A stretch of DNA of 64,000 bases from Parasegetibacter sp. NRK P23 (GTDB lineage Bacteria > Bacteroidota > Bacteroidia > Chitinophagales > Chitinophagaceae). Where the stretch lies: contig NZ_JAMDLG010000001.1 in the NCBI RefSeq assembly GCF_023721715.1, positions 1,429,889 to 1,493,888 on the forward strand, written 5' to 3'. Positions within the stretch are counted from its first letter, which is position 1. The number at the start of each line of letters is the position of its first letter. The notes under the pieces were generated by a model. That model saw only the letters and a list, made by a program, of their open reading frames with translations, was not told the origin of the DNA and made no database searches. Shown one piece after another: positions 18,835 to 28,100 of the stretch. The position numbers were made by a program, and so were the translations under genes.

Positions 18835-19800
18835 ATGCGCTCCGCAATATTTGTACTACTATTCCTCTCCGCAGCACTGGCTTCCTGTACCAAAACCATG
18901 GACCTGCCCGCACAACCTATGAACAGGATTCTTTCCTATAAAGTAACCAACGTTTACAACGGTTCTATTTCAGGTGTGGTGAACGATATTGAAAAATCCA
19001 TCACCGTATACATTCCTTTCTATTATAACCTCGGCGTAATTGATCCGGCGATCACCGTTTCCGAAGGAGCGAAGTTACAGGACGAGGTGCTCCCGGTTCC
19101 CTTTGATGATTCTACCACCACTTATACCGTGATTGGCGCCGATGGATCAACCGCTACTTATAAACTGACGATCGTTATTCAGCAACCGGATTTCGTGGTG
19201 AACGAACATTCAACAGAAACAACTGTAACAGCTTATAATGTGCGTGGAGGAATGTCAATTGCCGGGAACTTCAACACCAAAGATCTTTCTGTTATAAAAC
19301 CTTCACTCGTTTCCATTTCAACTGGCAAAGAATTCCCTATTCCGGTAGAGGCACTTACTGTAAGAGAAGAAATACAGAATACTGAAACAGGGGAAGCGAA
19401 ATATGTCATCAGCAATGCAACGATCCCCGCCACGATGGATACCGGACTTTTTAAATTGAAAGTGAAGATATTCAACAAAACCGCCGAAACACAATATCCG
19501 ATCCGGATCAATTATCCGCCGAATGGCATGTTGTTTCTATACAATAAAACATTCACACAGGGCGAGGTTTTCACGATCACGGCTGCCGCCACCAGTATTT
19601 TCAGAAACCTGAAATCGTTTGAAATTAAGGTGAACGGCGAATATGTGAACCTGCCAATACAATCTTACACAGTATATGAAGCGCAAGTGAAATTACCCGA
19701 TGATTTCCCACCGGGAAATTATACGGAAACCCGCTTGCGTTTTGAAGATTCCCCTGAAATAGTGATCGCTTACAATACGATTACCGTGCACGCCAAATAG
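18835..19800 (+). CDS. Surface lipoprotein with Bacteroidota Ig-like/DUF5018-type domain
   Basis: A 321 aa lipoprotein, signal MRSAIFVLLFLSAALASC. Residues 28-105 (ILSYKVTNVYNGSISGVVND, ITVYIPFYYNLGVIDPAITV, EGAKLQDEVLPVPF, YTVIGADGSTATYKLTIV) match the general pattern of DUF5018-like N-terminal beta domains that occur on Bacteroidota surface lipoproteins. The rest looks like two more beta sandwiches. It starts 9 bp after the HmuY gene, so co-transcription is likely. The protein at 20539 is a paralogue. In polysaccharide loci such proteins bind glycans. Here the context suggests a cell-surface accessory role in heme or hemoprotein capture, which is inference. Confidence 0.75.
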   Translation: MRSAIFVLLFLSAALASCTKTMDLPAQPMNRILSYKVTNVYNGSISGVVNDIEKSITVYIPFYYNLGVIDPAITVSEGAKLQDEVLPVPFDDSTTTYTVIGADGSTATYKLTIVIQQPDFVVNEHSTETTVTAYNVRGGMSIAGNFNTKDLSVIKPSLVSISTGKEFPIPVEALTVREEIQNTETGEAKYVISNATIPATMDTGLFKLKVKIFNKTAETQYPIRINYPPNGMLFLYNKTFTQGEVFTITAAATSIFRNLKSFEIKVNGEYVNLPIQSYTVYEAQVKLPDDFPPGNYTETRLRFEDSPEIVIAYNTITVHAK

Positions 19801-19850
19801 CAATAATCATGGCTTAACCGGCCACCACATACATTCCAAAAATTACAAAA

Positions 19851-20468
19851 ATGAAAAACTTAGCAAGAACCTTTTCCACACTGGCGCTTTGCGCGGTGTT
19901 CGCCATATCCTGTTCAAAGAAAGACCAGCTTTCCGGAGCCGGTCTGGAAAAAGAGCCTTCCATTCAATCTGAAAGCGTTACCGCATTGGCTGTAACCTGT
20001 GCATCAGACAGTATTATCGGAAATTGCGCCACACCTTCCGGAGGCAGTTGGGGTGCTATAGATTTTGATTTGAGTTCGCCGGGAAGAGGCGCTGGACAGA
20101 TCCAATTTGTGGATCGTTTCAACGCAACGATCCAGGTTACCAGTGGCTATTACGCTTATATATATGATGAGGCAGATGTAGATGCCTGTTCATTAACAAG
20201 ATCAACGATCGTATCAGGAGCCATTTTGGTATCCAGCGGGCTGGTTGGATACAACAACACAGGAACAGGATGGTACAATTACTCCTTAATGTCCCCCACG
20301 CCAACGCCTAACAGAGTGGTCGTGATTACCGATGCCAGTTCCGCTTCCGGTATCAGTTCAGCATCAGAAGTATATGTCCTGAAACTGGACAACATCGGCT
20401 ACCAGGCTGGTAGTTGCAGCATCGGTCAGTTCCAGGGCCTGTTAACATTCACGATCAACGAAATTTAA
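19851..20468 (+). CDS. Lipoprotein, possibly divergent HmuY-like
   Basis: A 205 aa lipoprotein, signal MKNLARTFSTLALCAVFAIS before CSKKD. The segment GTGWYNYSLMSPTPTPNRVV, then VITDAS and EVYVLKLDNIGYQ, resembles the C-terminal HmuY pattern GWYNY ... P ... VVRT ... KLKI, though much diverged. Cys residues at CASDSIIGNC suggest a disulfide. It lies 50 bp after its upstream neighbour in the same lipoprotein run. I cannot confirm the family by eye. It may instead be an unrelated beta-sandwich lipoprotein. Confidence 0.6.
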   Translation: MKNLARTFSTLALCAVFAISCSKKDQLSGAGLEKEPSIQSESVTALAVTCASDSIIGNCATPSGGSWGAIDFDLSSPGRGAGQIQFVDRFNATIQVTSGYYAYIYDEADVDACSLTRSTIVSGAILVSSGLVGYNNTGTGWYNYSLMSPTPTPNRVVVITDASSASGISSASEVYVLKLDNIGYQAGSCSIGQFQGLLTFTINEI

Positions 20469-20538
20469 ACCGAAGAGCTTTCATTAACCCAACGGTTGGT
20501 GAAGCCATGATTATCTATTGAACCTGAACAGCACTGAG

Positions 20539-21513
20539 ATGAACATACAAAATACATTTTTGAAAGCAGGAATAGTATTGCCTGTAATAATCACTTACTT
20601 TTTTCTTTCTTCCTGCAAGAAAGAGAATCCTGATTATCCTTACAACGAAATCACATCCTTCGAAGTTAAAATAGACGAGGATAATGCGCTGAAGGCCGCG
20701 TTGGAAGGGAACGAAATAATTTTATACTGGCCGCCGTTCCAAGCTGAGCCGGATTCGATTGCACCGGAAATAAGCGTTTCTGACCGTGCGAAAATCAGTC
20801 CCGCAAGTGGAGAAAAAATTCCTTTTACTGATGGATTTACTTACCATGTTACCGCTCAGAACGGTAGCGTTCAGTCTTTTACATTGAAAATATCGGCCAA
20901 TGTTCCTGATCCTGGTTTCTACTTTAACAACCCGGCTACAAACGGGGTTTATACTATTCGGTACGAACAAGATTTCCCATATATCAGAGGCTACTATATC
21001 ATTCCTGATACCACAAAAACAAAGGTATATATCTCTAATTCAAAAGTTGGGGAAATCAATATGACTCCGTTTATTACAAGTCTTGCTCAGATTCGTTTGA
21101 CATTTAACATCCCGACTTCAGTTGATACCGGCTTGTACAATATCAGGGTGGTTTCCGGTAAAGTTGCATTCGAGCCGGAAGAAAAACTTTACATCTATTA
21201 CCACGAACCAGGGATAAGCTGGCCCTATACAACCGAATTGAAAACACGTGCCACGGTAACCTTTAACACTAAAATTGGTATGTATGCTGAAGGCCCTACC
21301 AAAATAGAAAAAGTACGGCTTCGTTCCGCTACCGATAGTACGCTCCATGAACTGGAACTGGTATTGGTGGAAGAAGGAAAAATAACCGTGAAGATACCCG
21401 ATCAGTTTCCAACCGGAATTTATAATGGCATTGAACTCACATCTCCGGCGTTTCCCAATGGCTTCATGAATGATATTCTGAATGCCCGGAGGAGATTCGT
21501 TGTTTCCAACTGA
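20539..21513 (+). CDS. Surface lipoprotein, paralogue of the gene at 18835
   Basis: I start this at ATG 20539 (MNIQNTFLKAGIVLPVIITY, then FFLSSCKKE, an SPII signal) rather than at the TTG at 20518. The 324 aa product repeats the layout of the 18835 protein: ITSFEVKIDEDNALKAALEG, YWPPFQAEPDSIAPEISV, SGEKIPFTDGFTYHVTAQNG, then VDTGLYNIRVVSG, which mirrors MDTGLFKLKVKIF. The C-terminal domain parallels too (LPDDFPPGNYTE against IPDQFPTGIYNG). It is the last gene of the operon before the hairpin at 21557. Role unknown beyond surface location. Confidence 0.75.
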   Translation: MNIQNTFLKAGIVLPVIITYFFLSSCKKENPDYPYNEITSFEVKIDEDNALKAALEGNEIILYWPPFQAEPDSIAPEISVSDRAKISPASGEKIPFTDGFTYHVTAQNGSVQSFTLKISANVPDPGFYFNNPATNGVYTIRYEQDFPYIRGYYIIPDTTKTKVYISNSKVGEINMTPFITSLAQIRLTFNIPTSVDTGLYNIRVVSGKVAFEPEEKLYIYYHEPGISWPYTTELKTRATVTFNTKIGMYAEGPTKIEKVRLRSATDSTLHELELVLVEEGKITVKIPDQFPTGIYNGIELTSPAFPNGFMNDILNARRRFVVSN

Positions 21514-21556
21514 CCTACATGATAAGTTAACCCTTTCTTTCCTATCCATGCTCCCC

Positions 21557-21600
21557 GGCAGGCAATAAAAATCTATACCTTTATTGTCTGCCATTTTTTT
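21557..21600 (+). terminator. Intrinsic terminator of the lipoprotein operon
   Basis: GGCAGGCAATAAA (21557-21569) pairs with TTTATTGTCTGCC (21580-21592) with one mismatch, followed by ATTTTTTT. It ends only 5 bp before the ATG of the next gene at 21605. The next gene must therefore start from a promoter that overlaps this hairpin, or have almost no leader. Confidence 0.8.
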
Positions 21601-21604
21601 AAGT

Positions 21605-22099
21605 ATGGAAAATTTCAACTGGACCAGTTTCACGCTTCGCATCGCTATCAAGGCGCCCATGCAGCAATTGTACAATGCGTGGGCCCAACCTTCAGCAATC
21701 ACAAAATGGTTTCTGGAAACAGCCAGCAATACATCCGCAGAAGGAATACTACTTGATGCATCGCTACCAGCCAGGGCAGGAGATACTTATCAATGGACCT
21801 GGTTCGTTTATGATGAAGTGGAGAAAGGACATTTCCTGGAAGCGAATGGTGTAAACAACCTGAAATTTTCTTTTGCCGGCCCCTGTATTGTGGAGATTGC
21901 CCTGCGGGAAGAATACGAATACACCGTGGTAACGCTCACGCAATCCAACATTCCTACCGATGATGCTTCCAAAAAGAACATCCGCCTGGGTTGCCACGAT
22001 GGCTGGAGTTTTTACCTGGTGAACCTGAAATCTGTTTATGAAGGCGGCATTGATCTTCGCAACAAAGACACGCGTTTCCCGCCCATGCTCAACAACTAA
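21605..22099 (+). CDS. SRPBCC (AHSA1-like) domain protein
   Basis: A 164 aa single-domain protein of the START/SRPBCC helix-grip fold. MENFNWTSFTLRIAIKAPMQ, LYNAWAQPSAITKWFLE and GDTYQWTWFVYDEVEKGHFL are typical of AHSA1-like proteins, where W follows the first long helix. ATG 21605 is preferred to an upstream TTG at 21584. Members bind hydrophobic ligands or act as Hsp90 cochaperone homologues; ligand unknown here. Its stop codon overlaps that of the convergent lipid kinase gene (22096-22099). Confidence 0.85.
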   Translation: MENFNWTSFTLRIAIKAPMQQLYNAWAQPSAITKWFLETASNTSAEGILLDASLPARAGDTYQWTWFVYDEVEKGHFLEANGVNNLKFSFAGPCIVEIALREEYEYTVVTLTQSNIPTDDASKKNIRLGCHDGWSFYLVNLKSVYEGGIDLRNKDTRFPPMLNN

Positions 22100-22962
22100 G
22101 GCCGCACCACCATCACTGAAGCGGGATGTATTTCCGCTGAAATGCGCTTCTGTTTTCCCAGGTATTCTCCGTCCACCTGGAAAGGATAGGCTTTCTTCGC
22201 CTCAATCTTCGCGTTCCTGCAAGAGATGATTTCGATGGCCGAGGGGTCAAAGGGTTTGCGGGTGATCATCATCGATATCAGTTCCCGGAAAGCCATTCTT
22301 CTTACAATCACCAGTTCAAATAGCCCATCATCCGGTTTGCCCTGGGGATTTATAACGGCTCCCGTTCCATAGCGTGCTGCATTTGCCACTACAATCATCA
22401 GTGCTTTCCGTTGCAATAAACGGCCGTCTGCACGAATGGTGAGCGGCATGTAAATACGCGTACCGATCATTTTGAACAACGCCCTTGCATACCCGAGCAT
22501 GCCCCGTTGTGGTATCTGCTCAAAATGCCGGAGTATTGTGGCATTCCAACCCATATCGCTGAGGTGAATGCACCATTCGCCGTTTACACAAACCAGGTCC
22601 AGCGGACGGGCATCGCCGGAAACAACCAGTTCCAGTGCATCGTTAATATTGGAAGGAATACCCAGTTCAGTGGCCATTCCGTTAGCCGATCCAGTGGGAA
22701 GAATGGCCAGCGGGGTTGTAATATGTTCCTGTTTCAGCAATCCCGCCATCATTTTGATGGTACCATCGCCTCCGGCGGCCACAATCCGTTCAGGTGCGAA
22801 ATCCTTTATTTGCTGTAGGATAGCAGGCTCATTGTCCGTTGAAGTATCAATGGTGTGGAAGGCGAGCACATGCTCCTTCCCCCCGAACCAGTCCCGAACA
22901 ATGGATTCCCAATTCTTATTGTTGGCTCCGGAAGCGGGATTTATAATGAACAATAGGCGCAT
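22096..22962 (-). CDS. Diacylglycerol/lipid kinase (DagK/YegS family)
   Basis: A 288 aa member of the DAGK catalytic family. It opens RLLFIINPASG and has the ATP-binding GGDGT at residues 64-68, LPTGSANGMATELGIP, and DDGLFELVIV near the C-terminus. These enzymes phosphorylate diacylglycerol or related lipids (sphingosine, undecaprenol, phosphatidylglycerol) on the cytoplasmic face. It is divergent, by 63 bp, from a gene for a phosphatidate-phosphatase-like protein, which would catalyse the reverse reaction if diacylglycerol is the substrate. Substrate is not settled by sequence. Confidence 0.88.
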   Translation of the reverse strand: MRLLFIINPASGANNKNWESIVRDWFGGKEHVLAFHTIDTSTDNEPAILQQIKDFAPERIVAAGGDGTIKMMAGLLKQEHITTPLAILPTGSANGMATELGIPSNINDALELVVSGDARPLDLVCVNGEWCIHLSDMGWNATILRHFEQIPQRGMLGYARALFKMIGTRIYMPLTIRADGRLLQRKALMIVVANAARYGTGAVINPQGKPDDGLFELVIVRRMAFRELISMMITRKPFDPSAIEIISCRNAKIEAKKAYPFQVDGEYLGKQKRISAEIHPASVMVVRP

Positions 22963-23025
22963 ATATCGGTTTTACTGAATCAGGTATGATTTTTTAAAAG
23001 AAAAGATCGTACCAGCAACACTAGT

Positions 23026-24030
23026 ATGCAAAACAACACCAACCGGAAAGGGTTTATAAAAAGGGGACTCGTTGTAAGAGTGTACCGGGGATTCGGTCAT
23101 AAGAACCGGATGCAGGTGTTCGGCCATGTGTTGTTTTCCCGCAAAGAGCGCAAAAGAAAGAAGAAAAGGTTGCTCGGAAACATGAAGGCCCTGCTGGACC
23201 TTTTTTTCGTGAAACCAGTCTCTAAAGCAGAAGTGGTATTGGAATGGGAAGGGAAACAGGTGAGCACATTAACAGAGGAAGATGGTTTTTTCCGGTTGGA
23301 ATGGGAGTCTGAGGAATCCGTGCCTGCGGGCGAACACAAGGTGCAGGTGAGGTATAAGAACGGTAAACAGGTCCTTTCAGGGGAAGGCTCGGTAATTGTA
23401 CCGCACGTTACGCAATTGGGCATTATCTCCGATATCGATGATACGCTACTGATCTCTCATTCTTCCACCATCATTAAAAGACTGCTCACGCTTTTCAGGC
23501 ACCACGCGGGCTCGCGCAGGGCATTTGAAGGCGTGGCTGATTTCTACCGCAAACTTCAATACACAGATACCGATAAGGAGAATCCCAATCCCTTCTTTTA
23601 TGTGTCCAGCAGCGAATGGAACCTATACCCCTACCTGCAGGTGTTCTTCGATGTACACAAATTTCCGAGAGGTGTTTTCCTGCTCAACCAGTTGAAGCGC
23701 TGGTATAACCTCCTGGCTTCAGGACAAACCAAACACAGCGGAAAATTCGTCCGCATCATCCGTATTATGGAAGCTTTTCCCAAACAATCCTTCCTGCTCA
23801 TCGGTGATAACACCCAGCAGGACCCTGAGATTTACGCGGCGGTAGCGGCGTATTTTCCCCAGCGGGTGAAGGCCGTTTTTATCCGTATGGTATTGCCGGG
23901 AAAAAAACGGGTAACTGAAGCACAACTCAAAGTGGTAAAGGATCTCAATATTCCCTATTGCATTTTCAGGGACACGCCCGAAGCAGAGGTGTTCGCCCAA
24001 CAACATGGACTGTTACCAGGAATCGTGTAG
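23026..24030 (+). CDS. APP1-like phosphatidate phosphatase family protein (DUF2183)
   Basis: A 334 aa protein with the DxDxT phosphatase signature DIDDT (D136-T140) in IISDIDDTLLISHSSTIIKR, followed by FFYVSSSEWNLYPYLQVFF, FPRGVFLLNQL and LLIGDNTQQDPEIYAAV. This is the HAD-like APP1 domain, which dephosphorylates phosphatidic acid in yeast. Residues 60-125 form a small beta domain ahead of it. There is no signal peptide or membrane helix, and a very basic region (RKERKRKKKRLL, 39-50) could bind acidic membrane lipids. The divergent neighbour is a lipid kinase, suggesting joint control of a lipid phosphate pool. Confidence 0.85.
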   Translation: MQNNTNRKGFIKRGLVVRVYRGFGHKNRMQVFGHVLFSRKERKRKKKRLLGNMKALLDLFFVKPVSKAEVVLEWEGKQVSTLTEEDGFFRLEWESEESVPAGEHKVQVRYKNGKQVLSGEGSVIVPHVTQLGIISDIDDTLLISHSSTIIKRLLTLFRHHAGSRRAFEGVADFYRKLQYTDTDKENPNPFFYVSSSEWNLYPYLQVFFDVHKFPRGVFLLNQLKRWYNLLASGQTKHSGKFVRIIRIMEAFPKQSFLLIGDNTQQDPEIYAAVAAYFPQRVKAVFIRMVLPGKKRVTEAQLKVVKDLNIPYCIFRDTPEAEVFAQQHGLLPGIV

Positions 24031-24048
24031 CTTTAGCAAAAGACCGCA

Positions 24049-24567
24049 ATGAAAAGAAGTGCTATCGTTCCGATGCCGGAATTTTTTGACCGGTACATCA
24101 ATCTCGTGGAAGATGTTCCTGTTGTTGAGGCGTTAACAGCAAGCGCCCAGGTATTCCCGGTTGCCGATATGCCAAAGATTTATGCGCTGGGCGATAAAGT
24201 GTACGCACCCGGCAAATGGACCATTAAAGATGTGGTGCAGCACATCATCGACAACGAACGCATACAGGCGTACAGGGCATTACGTTTTGCGCGCAACGAT
24301 GCTTCGCTGTTGCCCGGTTATGATGAGGAACCGTATGCAAAAGAGGCGCGTGCCGAAAGAAGGAGCCTGGAAGAATTGCTGGAAGAATTTGAAGTAACCC
24401 GCCGCTCCAACATTTTATTGTTCAGCAGTTTTACGGAAGAAATGCTTTTACGGAAGGGAATTTGTTTTGGAAAAGAAATGAGTGTACTCGCATTGGGCTT
24501 TGTGCTGGCCGGGCACCAGGAACATCATGTACGTATAGTGCGCGAAAGGTATTTTCCATTGGTATAG
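24049..24567 (+). CDS. DinB-superfamily protein
   Basis: A 172 aa four-helix protein with the DinB/DfsB metal-site pattern: W and H in KWTIKDVVQHIIDNER, and the HxxHH group in AGHQEHHVRIVRERY. Many Bacteroidota DinB proteins act as thiol transferases (bacillithiol-type) or are of unknown role. It starts 18 bp after the phosphatase gene, so they are probably co-transcribed. The specific reaction cannot be assigned. Confidence 0.85.
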   Translation: MKRSAIVPMPEFFDRYINLVEDVPVVEALTASAQVFPVADMPKIYALGDKVYAPGKWTIKDVVQHIIDNERIQAYRALRFARNDASLLPGYDEEPYAKEARAERRSLEELLEEFEVTRRSNILLFSSFTEEMLLRKGICFGKEMSVLALGFVLAGHQEHHVRIVRERYFPLV

Positions 24568-24664
24568 GGTTTTGCGGCAAACTAAACCTTCCTTGTAAAA
24601 AAATTAACAGCCATTCCTGCAATGGTTCATGCATTGGCGTTGTCAATCCCGCCAAAGTATAGCC

Positions 24665-25060
24665 ATGAAGAAATTATTTTTACTCGCAGCGCTTGCGGGG
24701 CTGGGATTCGTGTCCTGCAAAAAGAATCATTACGGAAGCTACCTGAAAGGAACTTACAAAGGCACCTTTAAACGCTACAACGAACCCGGGGCGGAAGAAG
24801 CCAATGTGAGCATTAATTTCAATTCCCCCAACTGGAGCGGCACCAGCGATATCGATAAGTATCCGGCCCTGGCACAAGGAAGGTTCTCTTCTGATGGAGA
24901 AGTGATCCGCTTCACCAACACCGCCGCCTGGACAGCGGACTTCGACTGGACATTGATCCTGGACGGAACTTATATTGAACGGGCCGAAGGAGATAGTCTT
25001 GTTTTTACGAAAAGCTATGGAAACGGGTGGGTGGACGTGTATAAGCTGAAGAAGCAGTAG
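24665..25060 (+). CDS. Small lipoprotein of unknown function
   Basis: A 131 aa lipoprotein (MKKLFLLAALAGLGFVSC, then KKNHYG). ATG 24665 gives a standard SPII signal; the frame extends upstream to 24629 without purpose. The mature part reads LKGTYKGTFKRYNEPG, VSINFNSPNWSGTSDIDKYP, GRFSSDGEVIRFTNTA and DGTYIERAEGDSLVF, like a small lipocalin-type or META-like beta barrel. I do not recognise a family. Confidence 0.8.
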   Translation: MKKLFLLAALAGLGFVSCKKNHYGSYLKGTYKGTFKRYNEPGAEEANVSINFNSPNWSGTSDIDKYPALAQGRFSSDGEVIRFTNTAAWTADFDWTLILDGTYIERAEGDSLVFTKSYGNGWVDVYKLKKQ

Positions 25061-25061
25061 G

Positions 25062-25111
25062 TTCACGTGATAGCTTCCTGCGATCTACGAAACAGGAAGC
25101 TATCGCGTGAA
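25062..25111. terminator. Bidirectional hairpin between convergent genes
   Basis: TTCACGTGATAGCTTCCTG (25062-25080) pairs with its inverted copy at 25093-25111 with one mismatch and a 12 nt loop. The sequence matches the start of the repeat at 9587 (TTCACGCGATTGCTTCCTG). It fills the 66 bp gap between the lipoprotein and the helicase, so it probably terminates both. Confidence 0.75.
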
Positions 25112-25126
25112 TCATATACCTGCGCG

Positions 25127-28100
25127 CTATGAGAAAAGATACTCCACATCCGCCTTGCTCAGGCTCTTCACAAAACCCGTATCATCGGAAATAAGGTCTT
25201 TCGCGAGTAGGCGCTTCTTCTCCTGCAGTTGCAGAATTTTATCTTCTATGGTATCCTTACAGATCATGCGGTAAGCGAAAATATTCTTGGTTTGCCCGAT
25301 ACGGTGGGTCCGGTCAATGGCCTGTTGCTCTACGGCGGGGTTCCACCATGGGTCCACGATGTACACGTAATCGGCGGCGGTCAGGTTCAGACCCACACCA
25401 CCCGCTTTAAGGGATATAAGGAATACACGGCATTTGTCGTCGTTCTGGAAATGCTGGATGGCCCGTTCCCTTTCGGTGGCGGTGGTGCTTCCGTCAAAGT
25501 ATTCGAATTCCACGCCCAGTTCCTTCATTTTTTCGCGGATCAGTCCCAGCATACCCAGGAACTGCGAGAAAATGAGCGCTTTGTGGTTGCTGATGTTCTC
25601 GGTAATCTCCCGCGCGATTTCATCAAGTTTGATGGAGTGGTTGGGGAACTTTTCCTGTTCATTCAGGATGGCCGGAGAATCACAGATCTGGCGGAGTTTC
25701 ATCAACCCCTGCAGGATGGTGAGCTGCGATTTCTGAATGCCCTGTTCATCGATGATACCGAGGATGCGGTCACGGAAATCGTTGCGGTAGGCGTCGTAAA
25801 TTTTCCTTTGTTCATCCTCCATTTCACAATAAAGAATGGTTTCCATTTTCTCCGGCAGGTCACGCGCCACCTGTTCCTTCGTTCTTCTCAGGATGAAAGG
25901 GTACAATATTTTCCGGAGGTGTTCCTTGCGTTCCTGCTCCCCGAATTTATCAATGGGAATGGCGAATTCCTGGCGGAAAAACTCGATGCTGCCCAACATG
26001 CCCGGGTTAAGGAAGTTCATCTGGGCGAAGATGTCGAAGGTATTGTTCTGCAATGGGGTACCACTAAGACAAAGACGGTTCTTCGCTTTCAATACGGATG
26101 CCGCTTTGGTCACTTTGCTCGCCGGGTTCTTGATGGCCTGCGATTCATCCAGTACCACGTAATCGAAGGCTATTTCAGACAATACTTTGATGTCACTTCT
26201 CAACGTGCCATAAGTGGTGATGATCACATCGTATCCTCCCAGTATATCGGAGGAACGGGTACGCATACTCGAATGGTGGATGATATAGGTGAGGTTGGGC
26301 GTGAACTTTTTAATCTCGTTCTCCCAGTTGTACATCAGGGTGGTAGGGCATACCACCAGCGCCTGCATTTTTCCCTGCGTAGCCTGGATATGGTGCAGGA
26401 ACGAAAGCGCCTGAATGGTTTTACCCAGACCCATATCATCGGCCAGTATCCCGCCCCAGCCTACTTCGTTCAGGTAATTGAGCCATTGGAAACCTGAAGT
26501 CTGGTAGGGCCTTAATATCGGCGCCAGGTGCGCGGGCGGAGGCACTTCCGCTATACGGTGATCGGAATCGCGGAGCCGCTCGTATTTTTCTTCCAATTGT
26601 ATCATCAACTCTTCTTCATCGCGGTTGTCGTACAACTCGTCGATCACGCTGAGGTGGTATTTGGAAAGGCGGAGCTGGTTGGTTTTTCCTTCGCCTACCC
26701 GGAAGAGCAGCGAATATTTTTTGATCCATTCTTCGGGCAGCACACCGAGTGTTCCGTCTGAAAGATGCACAAATTGTTGCTTGTTGGCCAAAGCGCGTTT
26801 CACCTCGGCGATGGTTACTTTGAGGTCACCGAATTCGATTTCCACGCGGGCATCGAACCAATCAGTATTGCTGGAAATATGGATGCGGGTGGAGGGCTTG
26901 GCTGTATTGAAGCGGAAATTTTTGAGCGCGTCGAAGCCGAGAACGGGCACTTTCATGTCGCGCATGGCATCTACGAAAAGAAAGAACCAGTTGTTCTTCA
27001 GCACGTCGGCACCTTTCAGCACCAGTTGCTGACCACCTTCCGGCCGGATGAACTGCGAATGCAGGTTCTCCAGTTTCTGCATGAATTTATTTTCCGCCGC
27101 TCTGTTGCGGTGGATGATCCACACTTTCTCGCCGGTGGGCACCACGATCTCTTCTTTGTCGCCGGCGCGGGTATCGTATCCTTTGTAATTGAATACAGGC
27201 TGAAACACAAGGTAATCGCCTTTTTCCTGCAACAACAGGCGTACTTCGGGTTCCCCGTCTTTCACCTCCTCCACGAGGGAGGAATCGAATTGTACGTGGT
27301 ATTCGCGGGTGAGCGGCAGAATGGTATTGCGCAGGTACGCGGGCCAGTCGGCCTTGCTGATGCCTTTCTTTTTCTGCTGTAGAAATCCTTCGGCCTGCAT
27401 CACATCTTCCGGACGTTTCCAGGTGTACAGCACCCCATTGTATAAAAAGATCAGGCTGCTGCTGGTCTCGTTCTCCGTGAGTGGAATCCGTTGCCCGTTG
27501 AGCCTGGCGAAAGCATTCATTTCAAAACCGTTCCCGTTCTTTTCGATGGAGAATTCCGGAAGGATCGGTTCTTCCGCCACCTCGATGTTTTCGAGATTTT
27601 TGGTGAGGTAAGGTTTGCCTTTGGGAAGAAGGAAAAGCTTTTCGCTGCCCGCCACTTCATTCAGCAACTTACTCAGTTTAGGATGGAGGTATTCCACCAT
27701 CAGCGACTTCGTTTCTTCGGGAAGGTCATCGTCTTCATGGTGTACGATGTTCTCCCAGAACCCCGAAAAAGGAGAGTTCCTGTTGAGGTATTTGGTGATT
27801 TCCGTTTCCTGGAAGCGACGGAGTTGGGGTAAAAGCTGTTTGTCGGCGTCATTCAGTTCCTGGCCGTCCACAAATTTGCTGAGGTCCAGCTTTTCAGCTT
27901 TTCCCGCGAACAGGTTGCCGTTCTCTCCCGACTCTCCTTTCACGGCTTCCACCAGGAAATAAGGGTAAGATTTCTGCTGCAGATTAATGACCACGCCCAG
28001 GGCGGAACTGGCTTTCGCGGTTTCCTGCTCCGGCATTTCCGTCTCCTGTTCCACGACCTGCTCCACCACCACGGGCTCCGGTTCGGGTTTGGGTAAACGC

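Noticed and set aside
25229-26497. A 422-codon plus-strand open frame
   Set aside because: It lies fully inside the SNF2 helicase gene, whose conserved motifs run through this interval on the minus strand.
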